Shown: one piece after another, positions 1 to 8,233 of the stretch
How positions within the stretch are numbered: the stretch's first letter is position 1
Layout of the letters: every line of letters begins with the position of its first letter
NCBI GenBank assembly: GCA_002359735.1
Contig: DENS01000006.1
Span: 24,243-88,242 of the forward strand
Reading direction: 5' to 3'
Source of the DNA: Micavibrio sp. UBA2638
Lineage (GTDB): Bacteria; Pseudomonadota; Alphaproteobacteria; Micavibrionales; Micavibrionaceae
Length of the DNA: 64,000 bases
Program-made: the position numbers and the translations under genes
Notes under the pieces: model-generated
What the model saw: the letters and a program-made list of their open reading frames with translations, nothing else
Told to the model about the DNA's origin: nothing
The model's database searches: none

Positions 1-26
1 GCGCTCTACCACTGAGCTACAGCAGC
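1..26 (-). tRNA. 5' end of a tRNA, cut by the window edge
   Basis: Read on the minus strand, these bases give a 7-nt acceptor strand, TA, then the D-arm signature GCTCAGTGGTAGAGC, as in the tRNA at 7292. The anticodon lies outside the window, so the amino acid cannot be assigned. The gene runs away from the dcd-murA genes. Confidence 0.8.
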
Positions 27-213
27 AGCGGTTGGATTTATAATAAAAACTGGGCCCGCTGTCACGTACTAATTTCATTTCACGGTATAAAAAACAGATT
101 ATCCCCATGGCTCTGCGGCGCAGGTGCAAAAAAGGCTTCTCATGGGCGCCGGTTTTTTCTATGCTGCGAACACATCACAAAAAAATCATATTTTGAGTCG
201 GATTTTTGACGCA

Positions 214-360
214 ATGACGAATAAAGATAAAAAGCAGGTCAAGCTGGATAAGCGTGCCGAGGCCTTAAAGGCCAATATGCGCCGCCGTAAGGAGCGTGTG
301 AAAGAGATAAAGGAGCTAAAAAAGAGCGATGAGCAACATGATGACAAAAACACTGACTGA
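214..360 (+). CDS. Small basic protein upstream of dcd
   Basis: A 48-residue, highly charged, Lys/Arg/Glu-rich protein with the core KLDKRAEALKANMRRRKERV, predicted to be one helix. Short proteins with a very similar core (an ALRANLRRRK-like motif) are, as I recall, found near murA in other alphaproteobacteria; their function is not known. The reading frame is open from 124, but the ATG at 214 makes the product match that small family. It overlaps the start of dcd by 32 bases, which suggests translational coupling. It could be a nucleic-acid binding peptide, but that is only suggested by its charge. Confidence 0.55.
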   Translation: MTNKDKKQVKLDKRAEALKANMRRRKERVKEIKELKKSDEQHDDKNTD

Positions 361-940
361 GCCTGCGGCCGATATAATCACCCAGCCGGGAATTTTGCCT
401 GACCATGAAATCAGAAGGCTGGCACAGGAAGAGGGCATGATCGAATCGTTTGTGGAAAAACAGACCCGTGACGGGGTGATTTCCTATGGTCTGTCCTCCT
501 ATGGGTATGATGCGCGGTGCGCGCCCGATTTTAAAATTTTTACCAATGTTGATAACGCGTTGGTTGATCCGAAAGAATTTTCCGAGCAGAGCTTTGTGAA
601 CCGCGAAACCGATATTTGTGTTATTCCGCCCAACAGTTTTGTTCTGACGCACACAACCGAATATTTCCGCATTCCAAAAGATGTGTTGGTGATTTGTTTG
701 GGCAAGAGCACCTATGCCCGCTGTGGTTTGATTGTGAATGTTACCCCGCTGGAGCCCGGTTGGGAGGGGCATGTCACGCTGGAGATTTCCAATACAACGC
801 CGCTTCCGGCGCGTGTATACGCCAATGAAGGGGTAGCGCAGTTCCTGTTCTTTAAGGGTAGTTCCCCGTGTGAGGTCAGTTATGCCGATCGTCAAGGAAA
901 GTATATGGGCCAGCGCGGCGTGACTTTGCCGCGCCTGTAA
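329..940 (+). CDS. dcd: dCTP deaminase
   Basis: Converts dCTP to dUTP and ammonia, the first step towards dUMP and thymidylate; a cytosolic homotrimer in known members. The 203-residue product has the family core GKSTYARCG at about 125-133, followed by GWEGHVTLE, whose last Glu (about E152) corresponds to the catalytic Glu of E. coli Dcd. The Lys at 126 stands where E. coli has Arg, as in other alphaproteobacterial forms. The ATG at 329 has AGGAG 13 bases upstream; ATGs at 338 and 341 are alternatives. It overlaps the preceding small gene. Nothing suggests a phage-defence version of the fold. Confidence 0.95.
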   Translation: MSNMMTKTLTEPAADIITQPGILPDHEIRRLAQEEGMIESFVEKQTRDGVISYGLSSYGYDARCAPDFKIFTNVDNALVDPKEFSEQSFVNRETDICVIPPNSFVLTHTTEYFRIPKDVLVICLGKSTYARCGLIVNVTPLEPGWEGHVTLEISNTTPLPARVYANEGVAQFLFFKGSSPCEVSYADRQGKYMGQRGVTLPRL

Positions 941-1082
941 AAGGGGCGGGCTTTGGACGTTTGCATCCTTGGTGCTTGCCAGAGTATTTCTTCTGATATT
1001 TATTTCTTGAGAAATGCAAAGCCTTGTGTGTATAGTGCGCCATCTGGCGAAATATGAAAACAGAATAACATAACGGAATTAT

Positions 1083-2405
1083 ATGACCGCTTTAGCCAAA
1101 CAGACAACAGATCAGCAGCCACCGGTAAAGCCATCTGGCGGGGCGCTGGATAAGATAAAAATTATTGGCGGCGTGGAGCTGAACGGGTCTATCCCGATTA
1201 GCGGCGCCAAAAATGCTGCGTTAAAAATTATGTGCGCGTCTTTGTTGACCAAGGATGCCTTGCATCTTGAAAATTCCCCCAACAGCCTGCGGGATATTAA
1301 ATCGCAGATTGAGCTGCTGACCCATCTTGGATGCCAGATACGAACGCATGATAATTTGATGTCTCTTTGTGCGGCGAATTTAACCAGCCTGACCGCGCCT
1401 TATGATATTGTCCGAAAAATGCGTGGCTCGATCTTGGTGCTGGGGCCTTTATTGGCCCGTTTCGGGGAAGCAAAAGTCTCTTTGCCGGGGGGGTGCGCCA
1501 TTGGAACGCGCCCGGTTGATCTGCACATTAAGGGCCTGGAAGAAATGGGTGCGCAGATCAAGCTGGAGGAGGGGTATATCCATGCCAGCGCGCCCGAAGG
1601 CGGCTTGCGCGGTGCGAAGATTTTATTTCCCAAAGTATCTGTTGGCGCGACGGAAAACCTGATGATGGCCGCGGCGCTGGCAAACGGCACGACTGTATTG
1701 GCCAATGCCGCGCGTGAGCCGGAGATTGTTAATCTTGGCGAATGCCTGATATCCATGGGGGCCAACATTCAAGGGCTTGGTACGGATACCATTACCATTG
1801 AGGGCGTGGAAGCCTTGCATGGGGCCACGCACCGGGTTTTGCCTGACCGCATTGAAACGGGGACCTATATCATTGCCGCGGGCATGACCGGCGGGACGCT
1901 GCGCTTGCAAAATGCGGATTTGTCGTCACTTCATGCCCTGGTGGGGATATTGGAAGAGGCTGGATTGCATATGGAACAGGATGGCGATGATATTATTGTG
2001 AACCGTAATGGTTTGCGCCTGAAGGGGGTGGATATCATGACCGAACCTTACCCCGGTTTCCCGACGGATTTGCAGGCCCAGTTTATGGCCATGCTGACTT
2101 TGGCCGAAGGGGCGGGCATGGTGACCGAGACCATTTTTGAAAACCGTTTTATGCATGTGCCGGAATTAAACCGTATGGGGGCCGATATTGCCGTTCAGGG
2201 CAATTCCGCCATTGTGCGCGGGGTGCAATCATTAAAAGGGGCCGAGGTAATGGCCACCGATTTACGCGCGTCCGTGGCGCTGGTGCTGGCCGGTTTGGTT
2301 GCTGAGGGTGAAACCACTGTGAACCGTATTTATCATCTGGAACGCGGCTATGAAAATATTGTCGATAAGCTAAGCGCTTGCGGCGCTAAAATTCAAAAGG
2401 TTTAA
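1083..2405 (+). CDS. murA: UDP-N-acetylglucosamine 1-carboxyvinyltransferase
   Basis: Transfers enolpyruvate from PEP to UDP-GlcNAc, the first committed step of peptidoglycan synthesis, in the cytosol. The 440-residue product shows the substrate-binding Lys-Asn in SGAKNAALK and the loop LPGGCAIGTRPVD with the catalytic, fosfomycin-reactive Cys (C138). The Cys is kept, so this is not the Asp-type resistant form. The N-terminus carries about 22 polar residues before the usual first strand (DKIKIIGG), with no closer in-frame ATG, so the enzyme either has an extension or uses a non-ATG start. A 142-base gap separates it from dcd. Confidence 0.96.
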   Translation: MTALAKQTTDQQPPVKPSGGALDKIKIIGGVELNGSIPISGAKNAALKIMCASLLTKDALHLENSPNSLRDIKSQIELLTHLGCQIRTHDNLMSLCAANLTSLTAPYDIVRKMRGSILVLGPLLARFGEAKVSLPGGCAIGTRPVDLHIKGLEEMGAQIKLEEGYIHASAPEGGLRGAKILFPKVSVGATENLMMAAALANGTTVLANAAREPEIVNLGECLISMGANIQGLGTDTITIEGVEALHGATHRVLPDRIETGTYIIAAGMTGGTLRLQNADLSSLHALVGILEEAGLHMEQDGDDIIVNRNGLRLKGVDIMTEPYPGFPTDLQAQFMAMLTLAEGAGMVTETIFENRFMHVPELNRMGADIAVQGNSAIVRGVQSLKGAEVMATDLRASVALVLAGLVAEGETTVNRIYHLERGYENIVDKLSACGAKIQKV

Positions 2406-2496
2406 GCCGGTATGCTTGCTCCTGCCATATGGGGCATGTGACCCGTAAACTGATTTCGTTCTTGCTGCGTTTGCGAAAAACGCGTACATAATTTGT

Positions 2497-3168
2497 ATGA
2501 CAATAAAGCTGAATAAAGACTCAAACGTTACAATACTGGCCGTTCCGAAAGGGCGCATCCTGGAGGAACTTACGCCAATGCTTGATGTGTGCGGTATTGT
2601 CCCTGAGGATGATTTCTTTAGCAGTAAAAGCCGCAAGCTGCAGTTTAAGACCAATCGCCAAGACCTTGAAATAATTCGCGTTCGCGCTTTTGATGTGGCG
2701 ACATTTGTGGCCTATGGCGCGGCGGATATTGGTGTGGTTGGCAATGACGCGCTGGAAGAATTTGATTATAGCGAGCTGTATTCCCCCATTGACCTGAAGA
2801 TTGGCGGGTGCCGCCTGTCGGTTGCGTGCCATAATGATGATCTGGATGATATAAAATCCGAAGGGAAAAGTCATATCCGTATTGTGACGAAATATCCTAA
2901 TATTACAAAACGTTACTACGGTAAACTTGGGGTGCAGGCTGAATGTATCAAGCTCAATGGCGCGATGGAGATTGCGCCGTCTTTGGGGCTTGCGCGCCGG
3001 ATTGTTGATCTGGTGTCAACCGGGTCTACGTTGAAAGCCAATAACTTGACGGAGCTGGAAACGATACTTAACGTTTCGTCGCGCCTGATTGTGAACCGTT
3101 CTTCGCAAAAAACGCGCCCCGCCGCGATTAATGAATGGGTCAATGCCTTTCGCCGGGCGGTGGAATAG
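2497..3168 (+). CDS. hisG: ATP phosphoribosyltransferase, short form
   Basis: First enzyme of histidine synthesis, joining ATP and PRPP. At 223 residues it is the short HisG form, opening with AVPKGRILEELTPML and lacking the C-terminal allosteric domain of long HisG. Known short forms need the HisZ regulatory subunit for activity and feedback control; no hisZ lies in this window. The PRPP-binding region is near residues 150-170, where the sequence LVSTGSTLKANNL is visible. It lies after murA and 4 bases before the UPF0262 gene, so those two are probably co-transcribed. Confidence 0.93.
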   Translation: MTIKLNKDSNVTILAVPKGRILEELTPMLDVCGIVPEDDFFSSKSRKLQFKTNRQDLEIIRVRAFDVATFVAYGAADIGVVGNDALEEFDYSELYSPIDLKIGGCRLSVACHNDDLDDIKSEGKSHIRIVTKYPNITKRYYGKLGVQAECIKLNGAMEIAPSLGLARRIVDLVSTGSTLKANNLTELETILNVSSRLIVNRSSQKTRPAAINEWVNAFRRAVE

Positions 3169-3172
3169 TCCC

Positions 3173-3721
3173 ATGATAGAAGCTCCGCGAAATGATGATC
3201 ATTTAAATGCGATTTGCAAGGTGAATTTACCGGGCTATGGCGAATGCGCCGCGTCCGGCTCTATGGGCTCTTCCGGCTCTTCCGGCTCTTCTTGTTCCCT
3301 TGAGCAGGATCGCCGCGCCGCCGTGCATGATTTGGAAACCGATAGTTATTTTCGGCCGCTGCGCACTGATCAGGGGCCCTATACGCTCACCCTGTCGGTG
3401 CAGGATAACCGGTTGGTGATTGAAATGGAAAACGCCAATGGGGAGCCTGTTCCCATGCTGGTGCTGTCTTTGAAACCCTATAAGCGCCTGATTAAAGATT
3501 ACTTCATGATCGTTCGCAGCTATGACGAAGCCATGCGCGAGGGTAAGCCTTCACGGTTGGAAGCCATTGATATGGGGCGGCGCGGCCTGCACAATGAGGG
3601 GGCGGATCTGCTGATAGATCGTTTGGCCGATAAGGTGCAGATGGATCACGCCACGGCGCGGCGTTTGTTTACCTTGATCTGCGTGTTGCATGAAAGCAAA
3701 GCCATGATATGGCGGGGATAG
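3173..3721 (+). CDS. UPF0262 family protein
   Basis: A 182-residue member of UPF0262, a family essentially confined to alphaproteobacteria with no known function. The family core is clear: GPYTLTLSVQDNRLVIEM, then KDYFMI, then IDMGRRGLHNEG and ARRLFTLICVLH at the C-terminus. The N-terminal segment differs from the usual family sequence in holding a Gly/Ser run (GSMGSSGSSGSSCS, about residues 28-41) encoded by a 9-base tandem repeat. The ATG at 3173 sits 4 bases after the hisG stop; an in-frame ATG at 3131 would overlap hisG by 38 bases and is less likely. Confidence 0.88.
   Translation: MIEAPRNDDHLNAICKVNLPGYGECAASGSMGSSGSSGSSCSLEQDRRAAVHDLETDSYFRPLRTDQGPYTLTLSVQDNRLVIEMENANGEPVPMLVLSLKPYKRLIKDYFMIVRSYDEAMREGKPSRLEAIDMGRRGLHNEGADLLIDRLADKVQMDHATARRLFTLICVLHESKAMIWRG
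3266..3292 (+). repeat. Three 9-bp direct repeats inside the UPF0262 gene
   Basis: Three consecutive copies of GGCTCTTCC (the last differs in its final base) encode Gly-Ser-Ser three times. The length keeps frame, so copy-number change would alter linker length without breaking the gene. Confidence 0.85.
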
Positions 3722-3807
3722 AACAGCGGGGTTATGACCTGCCGCTTGCAATCTGGGAAGAACACGGTATAAATATTGCGGGTTAATCAAATGAATACAG
3801 GATTAAA

Positions 3808-4026
3808 ATGGCAAAAGAAGATTTAATTGAATTTAAAGGTGTGGTGACAGAAATTCTGCCGAACGCCATGTTTCGTGTGAAATTGGAAAACGATCACGAA
3901 ATTCTGGCGCACACCGCCGGTAAAATGCGCAAGAACCGCATTCGTGTTTTGCAGGGCGATACAGTGGTTGTCGAAATGACACCCTATGACCTGACCAAAG
4001 GCCGAATTATTTTCCGTGAAAAATAG
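3808..4026 (+). CDS. infA: Translation initiation factor IF-1
   Basis: A 72-residue single OB-fold protein that binds the ribosomal A site during initiation. The sequence MAKEDLIEFKGVVTEILPNA and the core HTAGKMRKNRIRVL are near-canonical, and the length is exactly that of most bacterial IF-1 proteins. It overlaps the start of maf by 11 bases, giving an infA-maf unit of the kind common in alphaproteobacteria. Confidence 0.98.
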   Translation: MAKEDLIEFKGVVTEILPNAMFRVKLENDHEILAHTAGKMRKNRIRVLQGDTVVVEMTPYDLTKGRIIFREK

Positions 4027-4591
4027 GCTGATACTCGCTTCAAGCTCTCCGCGCCGCGTGGAGCTTCTTCAACAAATCGGCCTTGAGCCCGATGAGGTCT
4101 GCCCGGCAGATATTGATGAATCCCCCCTGAAGGCAGAACACCCCAAGGACCTTGCGCTGCGTTTGGCCTGTGAAAAGGCGCGGGCCGTAGCCGCCGGTTT
4201 TCAAGGGGATTATATTTTGGCGGCCGATACCACTGTGGCGTGCGGGCGGCGTTTGCTGGATAAGGCCGAGGATGAGCATTATGCCCGCAAATGTTTGCAA
4301 ATGCTGTCTGGCCGGGCGCATCACGTTTATGGCGGTATTGCCTTGATTGCGCCGGATGGGGGCATGCGCACGCGCCTGGTGGATACGCGCGTGAAAATGA
4401 AGCGCCTTTCGGCGGCAGAAATCGATGGCTATATCCAAAGCGGGCAATGGGATGGTAAGGCCGGGGGCTATGCCATTCAAGGGGTTGCCGCCCGTTATAT
4501 TTCCTTTCTTAGCGGATCCTATTCCAATGTGGTGGGGCTTTCGCTTTATGATACTGCGCGCCTGCTGGAAGGGGCTGGCTATACCTTATAA
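4016..4591 (+). CDS. maf: Maf-family nucleotide pyrophosphatase
   Basis: Maf proteins hydrolyse non-canonical or canonical nucleoside triphosphates (dTTP/UTP or 7-methyl-GTP depending on subgroup) to monophosphates. The 191-residue product begins with the hallmark LILASSSPRR, has the catalytic acidic motif AADTTV at about 66-71, and the late motifs GYAIQG and YSNVVGLSLY. The exact substrate class cannot be fixed by eye. It starts inside infA and is likely translated by coupling. In many relatives an RNase E/G gene follows directly; here another gene lies between. Confidence 0.93.
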   Translation: MKNRLILASSSPRRVELLQQIGLEPDEVCPADIDESPLKAEHPKDLALRLACEKARAVAAGFQGDYILAADTTVACGRRLLDKAEDEHYARKCLQMLSGRAHHVYGGIALIAPDGGMRTRLVDTRVKMKRLSAAEIDGYIQSGQWDGKAGGYAIQGVAARYISFLSGSYSNVVGLSLYDTARLLEGAGYTL

Positions 4592-4668
4592 CGCTTGCTT
4601 TGTAATGCTTACTTTTTTTTAAGGTCTTTTTGCGATAATAGGGCAAAATCTGATAAAAGGGTATAGCA

Positions 4669-5607
4669 ATGTCCGAGCGCATCAATCTTTACACGCTCAT
4701 CCATGATCTAAGCGGGCAATATGATTACATTGCCATTGGGGATACAAATCACCGCGATGAATCCGTTCGTGCATTAAGGGGTGATCTGGGCCTGTTTCGT
4801 GTTGCGAAGAACGCAGGCTATGATGCCTTTACGCTGGAAAATCCGCCGGAAGACTATCTTGTGAATGATGTGGTTGCCGCGCAAATTGATGCTGTTCCGG
4901 GCAGGGACGCGCAAGCCTTCTTTTATGAAAGTGTAGAAAAAGGCGGGGACCCTGTAGATCTGGTGGGGGCCTTTGCCGCAAAGGCGTTTGATATGACGGC
5001 CATTTATCCTGATCCACGGTATTCGCCGCGCTTTAATGTTGAATTAACCAAAGCCTATGATGTCATTGCGCAGGCGCCAGAAGTGGCCTGTCAGGATGTG
5101 TTTTTACAAGCGCATTGGAACGCAGAGCCGCAAGCGGCAGACTATTTTCAAGAAGAAGTTCGCAAGGGTGATGATGTCATAGCCAGTCGCACAGCGGAAT
5201 TGTCAGCAGGGCGCGCATTGATTGTTTATGGCAATGGGCATTTTACCGGTCAAAATGACCTGAATGAAAGGCTTGGGGGTGATAATGTCGTTCATATTGC
5301 CGCGATAGCCTCACGGCAGAGCGGCTATGACTTTTCCAGCGATAGCCCGGGGGAGGCGATTGATGCGCCTGATTATCTTTATGTGATTGATGAAGATGCG
5401 GTGATTCCATTTGCTTTGGAAAACCCGGATGTGCGCGCCATTATTGATAATTATACATCCAACACGATCGAAAACCTCGATCAGGAGAGCTTTGATTCCT
5501 GCACGCAGGCGCTTCCGGATGATTTGCGCGGCCATGCTGTGACGCAGGATGAATATGATCAGGCGCGCCAAAACGCCGCGCTTGCCCCGCCTCTTATTCC
5601 GAAATAG
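4669..5607 (+). CDS. Putative ChaN/Tiki-like protein of unknown function
   Basis: A 312-residue soluble protein without signal peptide. Two features recall the ChaN/EreA/Tiki (TraB-GumN) superfamily: an N-terminal strand ending in IGDTNHRDESVR, similar to the GExH metal-binding motif, and a C-terminal YGNGHFTGQNDLNERLGG, similar to the GxxHxxGxxGLxxxL motif. The acidic residue is Asp rather than Glu. Those families include metal-dependent hydrolases and haem-binding proteins, but no substrate can be assigned. The gene sits between maf and the RNase E/G gene, which are adjacent in many alphaproteobacteria, so it looks inserted. The fold assignment is inference from short motifs. Confidence 0.45.
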   Translation: MSERINLYTLIHDLSGQYDYIAIGDTNHRDESVRALRGDLGLFRVAKNAGYDAFTLENPPEDYLVNDVVAAQIDAVPGRDAQAFFYESVEKGGDPVDLVGAFAAKAFDMTAIYPDPRYSPRFNVELTKAYDVIAQAPEVACQDVFLQAHWNAEPQAADYFQEEVRKGDDVIASRTAELSAGRALIVYGNGHFTGQNDLNERLGGDNVVHIAAIASRQSGYDFSSDSPGEAIDAPDYLYVIDEDAVIPFALENPDVRAIIDNYTSNTIENLDQESFDSCTQALPDDLRGHAVTQDEYDQARQNAALAPPLIPK

Positions 5608-5990
5608 ATGGTTGGCATTTTATCTGGCGTTGCCGGTATCTGTCCTTTGGTGTTTGTGCATTATGGCCTCGACAAAATAGGAATTTTTTCATATACTAAC
5701 GCGTATGAAAATAAAGCAAAGACAGAAAAGGTGCCGATTTAATGCCAGGGCCGCCTCAAGCCCCGGTGCAGGGCGTTTTATGGCCGGGCTGTGTGGGCGC
5801 AGGGTACGGGGCCTGTGTTCAGGGCGGGGCGGAGCGCCCGGGAGGTACCCCCACCCCCCTAAAATTGACAAACGAAATGACGAAGCTGAAAAAGTATATA
5901 AAAACAATGGGTTATGGCGTGTAAATTCCCCGCTGTTAAGGCGCGGGTGATCATGGTACACTTTTTTAAAAAACGGGTTATTTCACTCCT
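5608..5990. other. 383-bp intergenic region with a GC-rich island
   Basis: No convincing gene. About 5740-5865 is very G/C-rich (runs such as GGGCGGGGCGGAGCGCCCGGG, followed by CCCCCACCCCCC) inside AT-rich flanks. Two short overlapping open frames on the plus strand here have low-complexity, inconsistent products and no ribosome-binding site. The right end holds the leader of the RNase E/G gene. Confidence 0.5.
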
Positions 5991-7217
5991 ATGGCTTTAG
6001 ACATCCTTATAGAAGAATTGGAAGGCAGTATCTGGGTTGCGACGTTAAATAATGGTCGTCTGGATGGGCTTGAGGTGGATCCGGTGGACGAAGAAATCCG
6101 CTGGGGCTCCATATATTGGGCCAAGGTGAAAAGTATTGATAAGGCGCTGGATGCGGTTTATTTGCAGCTGGATGTTGATAATGTCGGCATTTTGTACAAT
6201 CAGGATGTGCGCGTACAAGATGAGGATGGCAGTTTTAAGAAAGGCGGTGCGGAACCGATCGGCAAGCGCTTTCAACCCGGTGATATGGTTGCGGTTCAGG
6301 CCAAGACGGCTTATTTGCCCAAGGATGATGGCGATTACGAGAATAAAATCGCGCAGATGAGCATGGATATCACCTTGCCCGGGCGCCATTTGATTTTTTC
6401 CGCAACGATGCAGGATAACCGTATTTCGGCGCGCATTCGGGATAAAGAGACGCGCAAGCAAATCAAAACCATGATGGATGGCCTGAGTGATATTCAGGGG
6501 TTTATCCTGCGGGCCTCTGCGGCCAATACCCAGACAGATATTCTGATCCGTGAAGGGAAGATTTTGAAAGAGGCCTGGGAACAGCTCAGCGCCTATTTTG
6601 CTGGCGATGAGCCGGGCCTGATAATGATTGGGCCGGACGCCATTCAACGCACTTTAAGTGATCAGGCTACCAAGCAGATTGAGCGCATTGAGGTGGTGAT
6701 TATGGAGCATTACACAGAGGCCGAGGATTGGTGCACAATTTTTGCGCCGGATCTGGTGCCGAAAATTACCCCGGTTGAAATGGAAAATGCTTCGGTGGAT
6801 TTTGCTTTGTTTGATTACCGCGATATTCTGGGACAGATTGAGGATTTGTTCCAATCTTATGTTATGCTGCGCGGGGGCGGCAGTATCATTATTCAGAAAA
6901 CGGCGGCCCTCACCGCAATTGATGTGAATCGTGGGGGGAATAAGGGCAGCAACCTGTCTGTGAATATTGAGGCCGCCGAAGAAATTGCGCGGCAAATCCG
7001 TCTACGGAACAGCGGCGGCATTATTATGATCGATTTTTTGAAAACCAATAACAAAAAAGATGAGGCGCAATTGATCGCTGCCATGGAAAAGGCGGTTCAG
7101 GGCGATGCTTGCACCGTTCAGCTACATGGCATGACCAGTCTGGGCTTGATGGAAATAACCCGCAAACGCCGCACGCCTCCGCTGGATGAACGTACGGATG
7201 GAAATATTTTTGTGTAA
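5991..7217 (+). CDS. Ribonuclease E/G family endoribonuclease, short form
   Basis: A single-strand-specific endoribonuclease related to the catalytic half of RNase E and to RNase G, acting in RNA processing and decay. The S1-like RNA-binding region lies near residues 37-100 (WGSIYWAKVKSIDKALDAVY), and the DNase I-like catalytic site is shown by LTAIDVNRGG and IIMIDFLK, which carry the two metal-binding Asp residues. The 408-residue protein ends soon after LMEITRKR and lacks the CPxCxGxG zinc-link Cys pair that joins RNase E/G dimers. Short forms next to maf are known in alphaproteobacteria; the downstream yacG gene often seen there is absent. Confidence 0.88.
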   Translation: MALDILIEELEGSIWVATLNNGRLDGLEVDPVDEEIRWGSIYWAKVKSIDKALDAVYLQLDVDNVGILYNQDVRVQDEDGSFKKGGAEPIGKRFQPGDMVAVQAKTAYLPKDDGDYENKIAQMSMDITLPGRHLIFSATMQDNRISARIRDKETRKQIKTMMDGLSDIQGFILRASAANTQTDILIREGKILKEAWEQLSAYFAGDEPGLIMIGPDAIQRTLSDQATKQIERIEVVIMEHYTEAEDWCTIFAPDLVPKITPVEMENASVDFALFDYRDILGQIEDLFQSYVMLRGGGSIIIQKTAALTAIDVNRGGNKGSNLSVNIEAAEEIARQIRLRNSGGIIMIDFLKTNNKKDEAQLIAAMEKAVQGDACTVQLHGMTSLGLMEITRKRRTPPLDERTDGNIFV

Positions 7218-7291
7218 ACGGTGATTGAGGGGCTGGACATTGACGTGAAGTTCTTTTATACACCTATTACTAATTTGCTTCGCATGAGAGC

Positions 7292-7366
7292 GCCCGGGTA
7301 GCTCAGTGGTAGAGCAGGGGATTGAAAATCCCCGTGTCGGAAGTTCAATTCTCCCCCCGGGCACCA
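7292..7366 (+). tRNA. tRNA-Phe (anticodon GAA)
   Basis: A complete cloverleaf: acceptor GCCCGGG pairing with CCCGGGC, D-arm GCTCAGTGGTAGAGC, anticodon stem GGGGA/TCCCC with loop TTGAAAA giving anticodon GAA, T-loop TTCAATT, discriminator A, and an encoded CCA at 7364-7366. T-rich sequence directly after it may end transcription. Confidence 0.97.
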
Positions 7367-7402
7367 CCTTTTCCCTTTTTAAGACAATTTGTTTTTTATG
7401 CT

Positions 7403-8023
7403 TTATAGATGGATATTTTGAATATCTTCGAGCAGTTGCGCAGATTGTGTTGCCAGCGGTTCTGGCAAGGTGTTGGCCTTGATCAGGGTCAGGGCTTGCG
7501 GATAGGTTCTTTTGTAATGCTCTAGCTGGCGCATTTTTTCATTTTCGTCAATATTTGGGTTGCCAAATTCCCGTTTGGCTCTGTTAAATCCGGTGATGAT
7601 TGTGGCGGCTGTAAATTCCCGCATGCGATCCGAAGGTTGACCGCTGAACTTGATGAGAGTGTCTGCGCGGCGGCTTTTTAGCAAGGCGATCCACATAAAA
7701 GCACGCAGGCAGAACAGCGTGGGAGCTATGCCGAATTGCGTGAGCGTGGCACTAAAGCCGCTATCGGTGCTGGCGACAAAGGATGCCATCGCGGCTATCT
7801 CGCGCTGTTCCGCTGGCATGCCGTCCTGAATGGAGAGTATCAGCTTTGCGGCATTGCTCTGGTCGAGAATAAATTGTTCCCATTCTTCTTGTTTGCGGGA
7901 TCTGGTCGCGGGGTCAGCGATGCTATCGATGGCGGAATCTCTGGCATGAAGCGCGCATTCAAACGCCTTGCGCAAGCGCGGCATGTGTTCCGGTAAGCCG
8001 GTCTCATGATAATGAAGTGCCAT
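7403..8023 (-). CDS. Hypothetical protein, mostly helical
   Basis: A 206-residue protein I do not recognise. It has no signal peptide; one hydrophobic stretch at about 98-114 (QFGIAPTLFCLRAFMWIALL) could be a buried helix or a single weak membrane segment. The rest is charged and predicted helical. It is convergent with tRNA-Phe and divergent from the IalB gene. Codon use is like the housekeeping genes, so it is probably a genuine resident gene. Confidence 0.55.
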   Translation of the reverse strand: MALHYHETGLPEHMPRLRKAFECALHARDSAIDSIADPATRSRKQEEWEQFILDQSNAAKLILSIQDGMPAEQREIAAMASFVASTDSGFSATLTQFGIAPTLFCLRAFMWIALLKSRRADTLIKFSGQPSDRMREFTAATIITGFNRAKREFGNPNIDENEKMRQLEHYKRTYPQALTLIKANTLPEPLATQSAQLLEDIQNIHL

Positions 8024-8233
8024 GCGTGATCCTTAAATTCCTGATGAAAATGACAAGTATAAGAATATAGGCGCGCTGTCAATTTTGCCGCTGCCGGGCG
8101 CCAGTGGTTGGGCTAAGGCATAATGATCCGGTTTTCCCCGAAAAAAACGCAGGCTATATATAAGTCTCTGGACACGGCGTATAAGATTCCATAGTGTTTG
8201 CCATACAAACTCACTAAAAATATTGAGGATACT

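Noticed and set aside
239..895. 218-residue minus-strand frame opposite dcd
   Set aside because: It is the antisense of dcd with no start signal and a sequence unlike a real protein.
329..940. dcd as an anti-phage dCTP deaminase
   Set aside because: Length and motifs match the ordinary metabolic Dcd and the gene lies with murA and hisG.
5705..5950. Two overlapping short open frames in the GC-rich island
   Set aside because: Low-complexity Gly/Pro/Arg translations, no ribosome-binding site, no similarity to anything I know.
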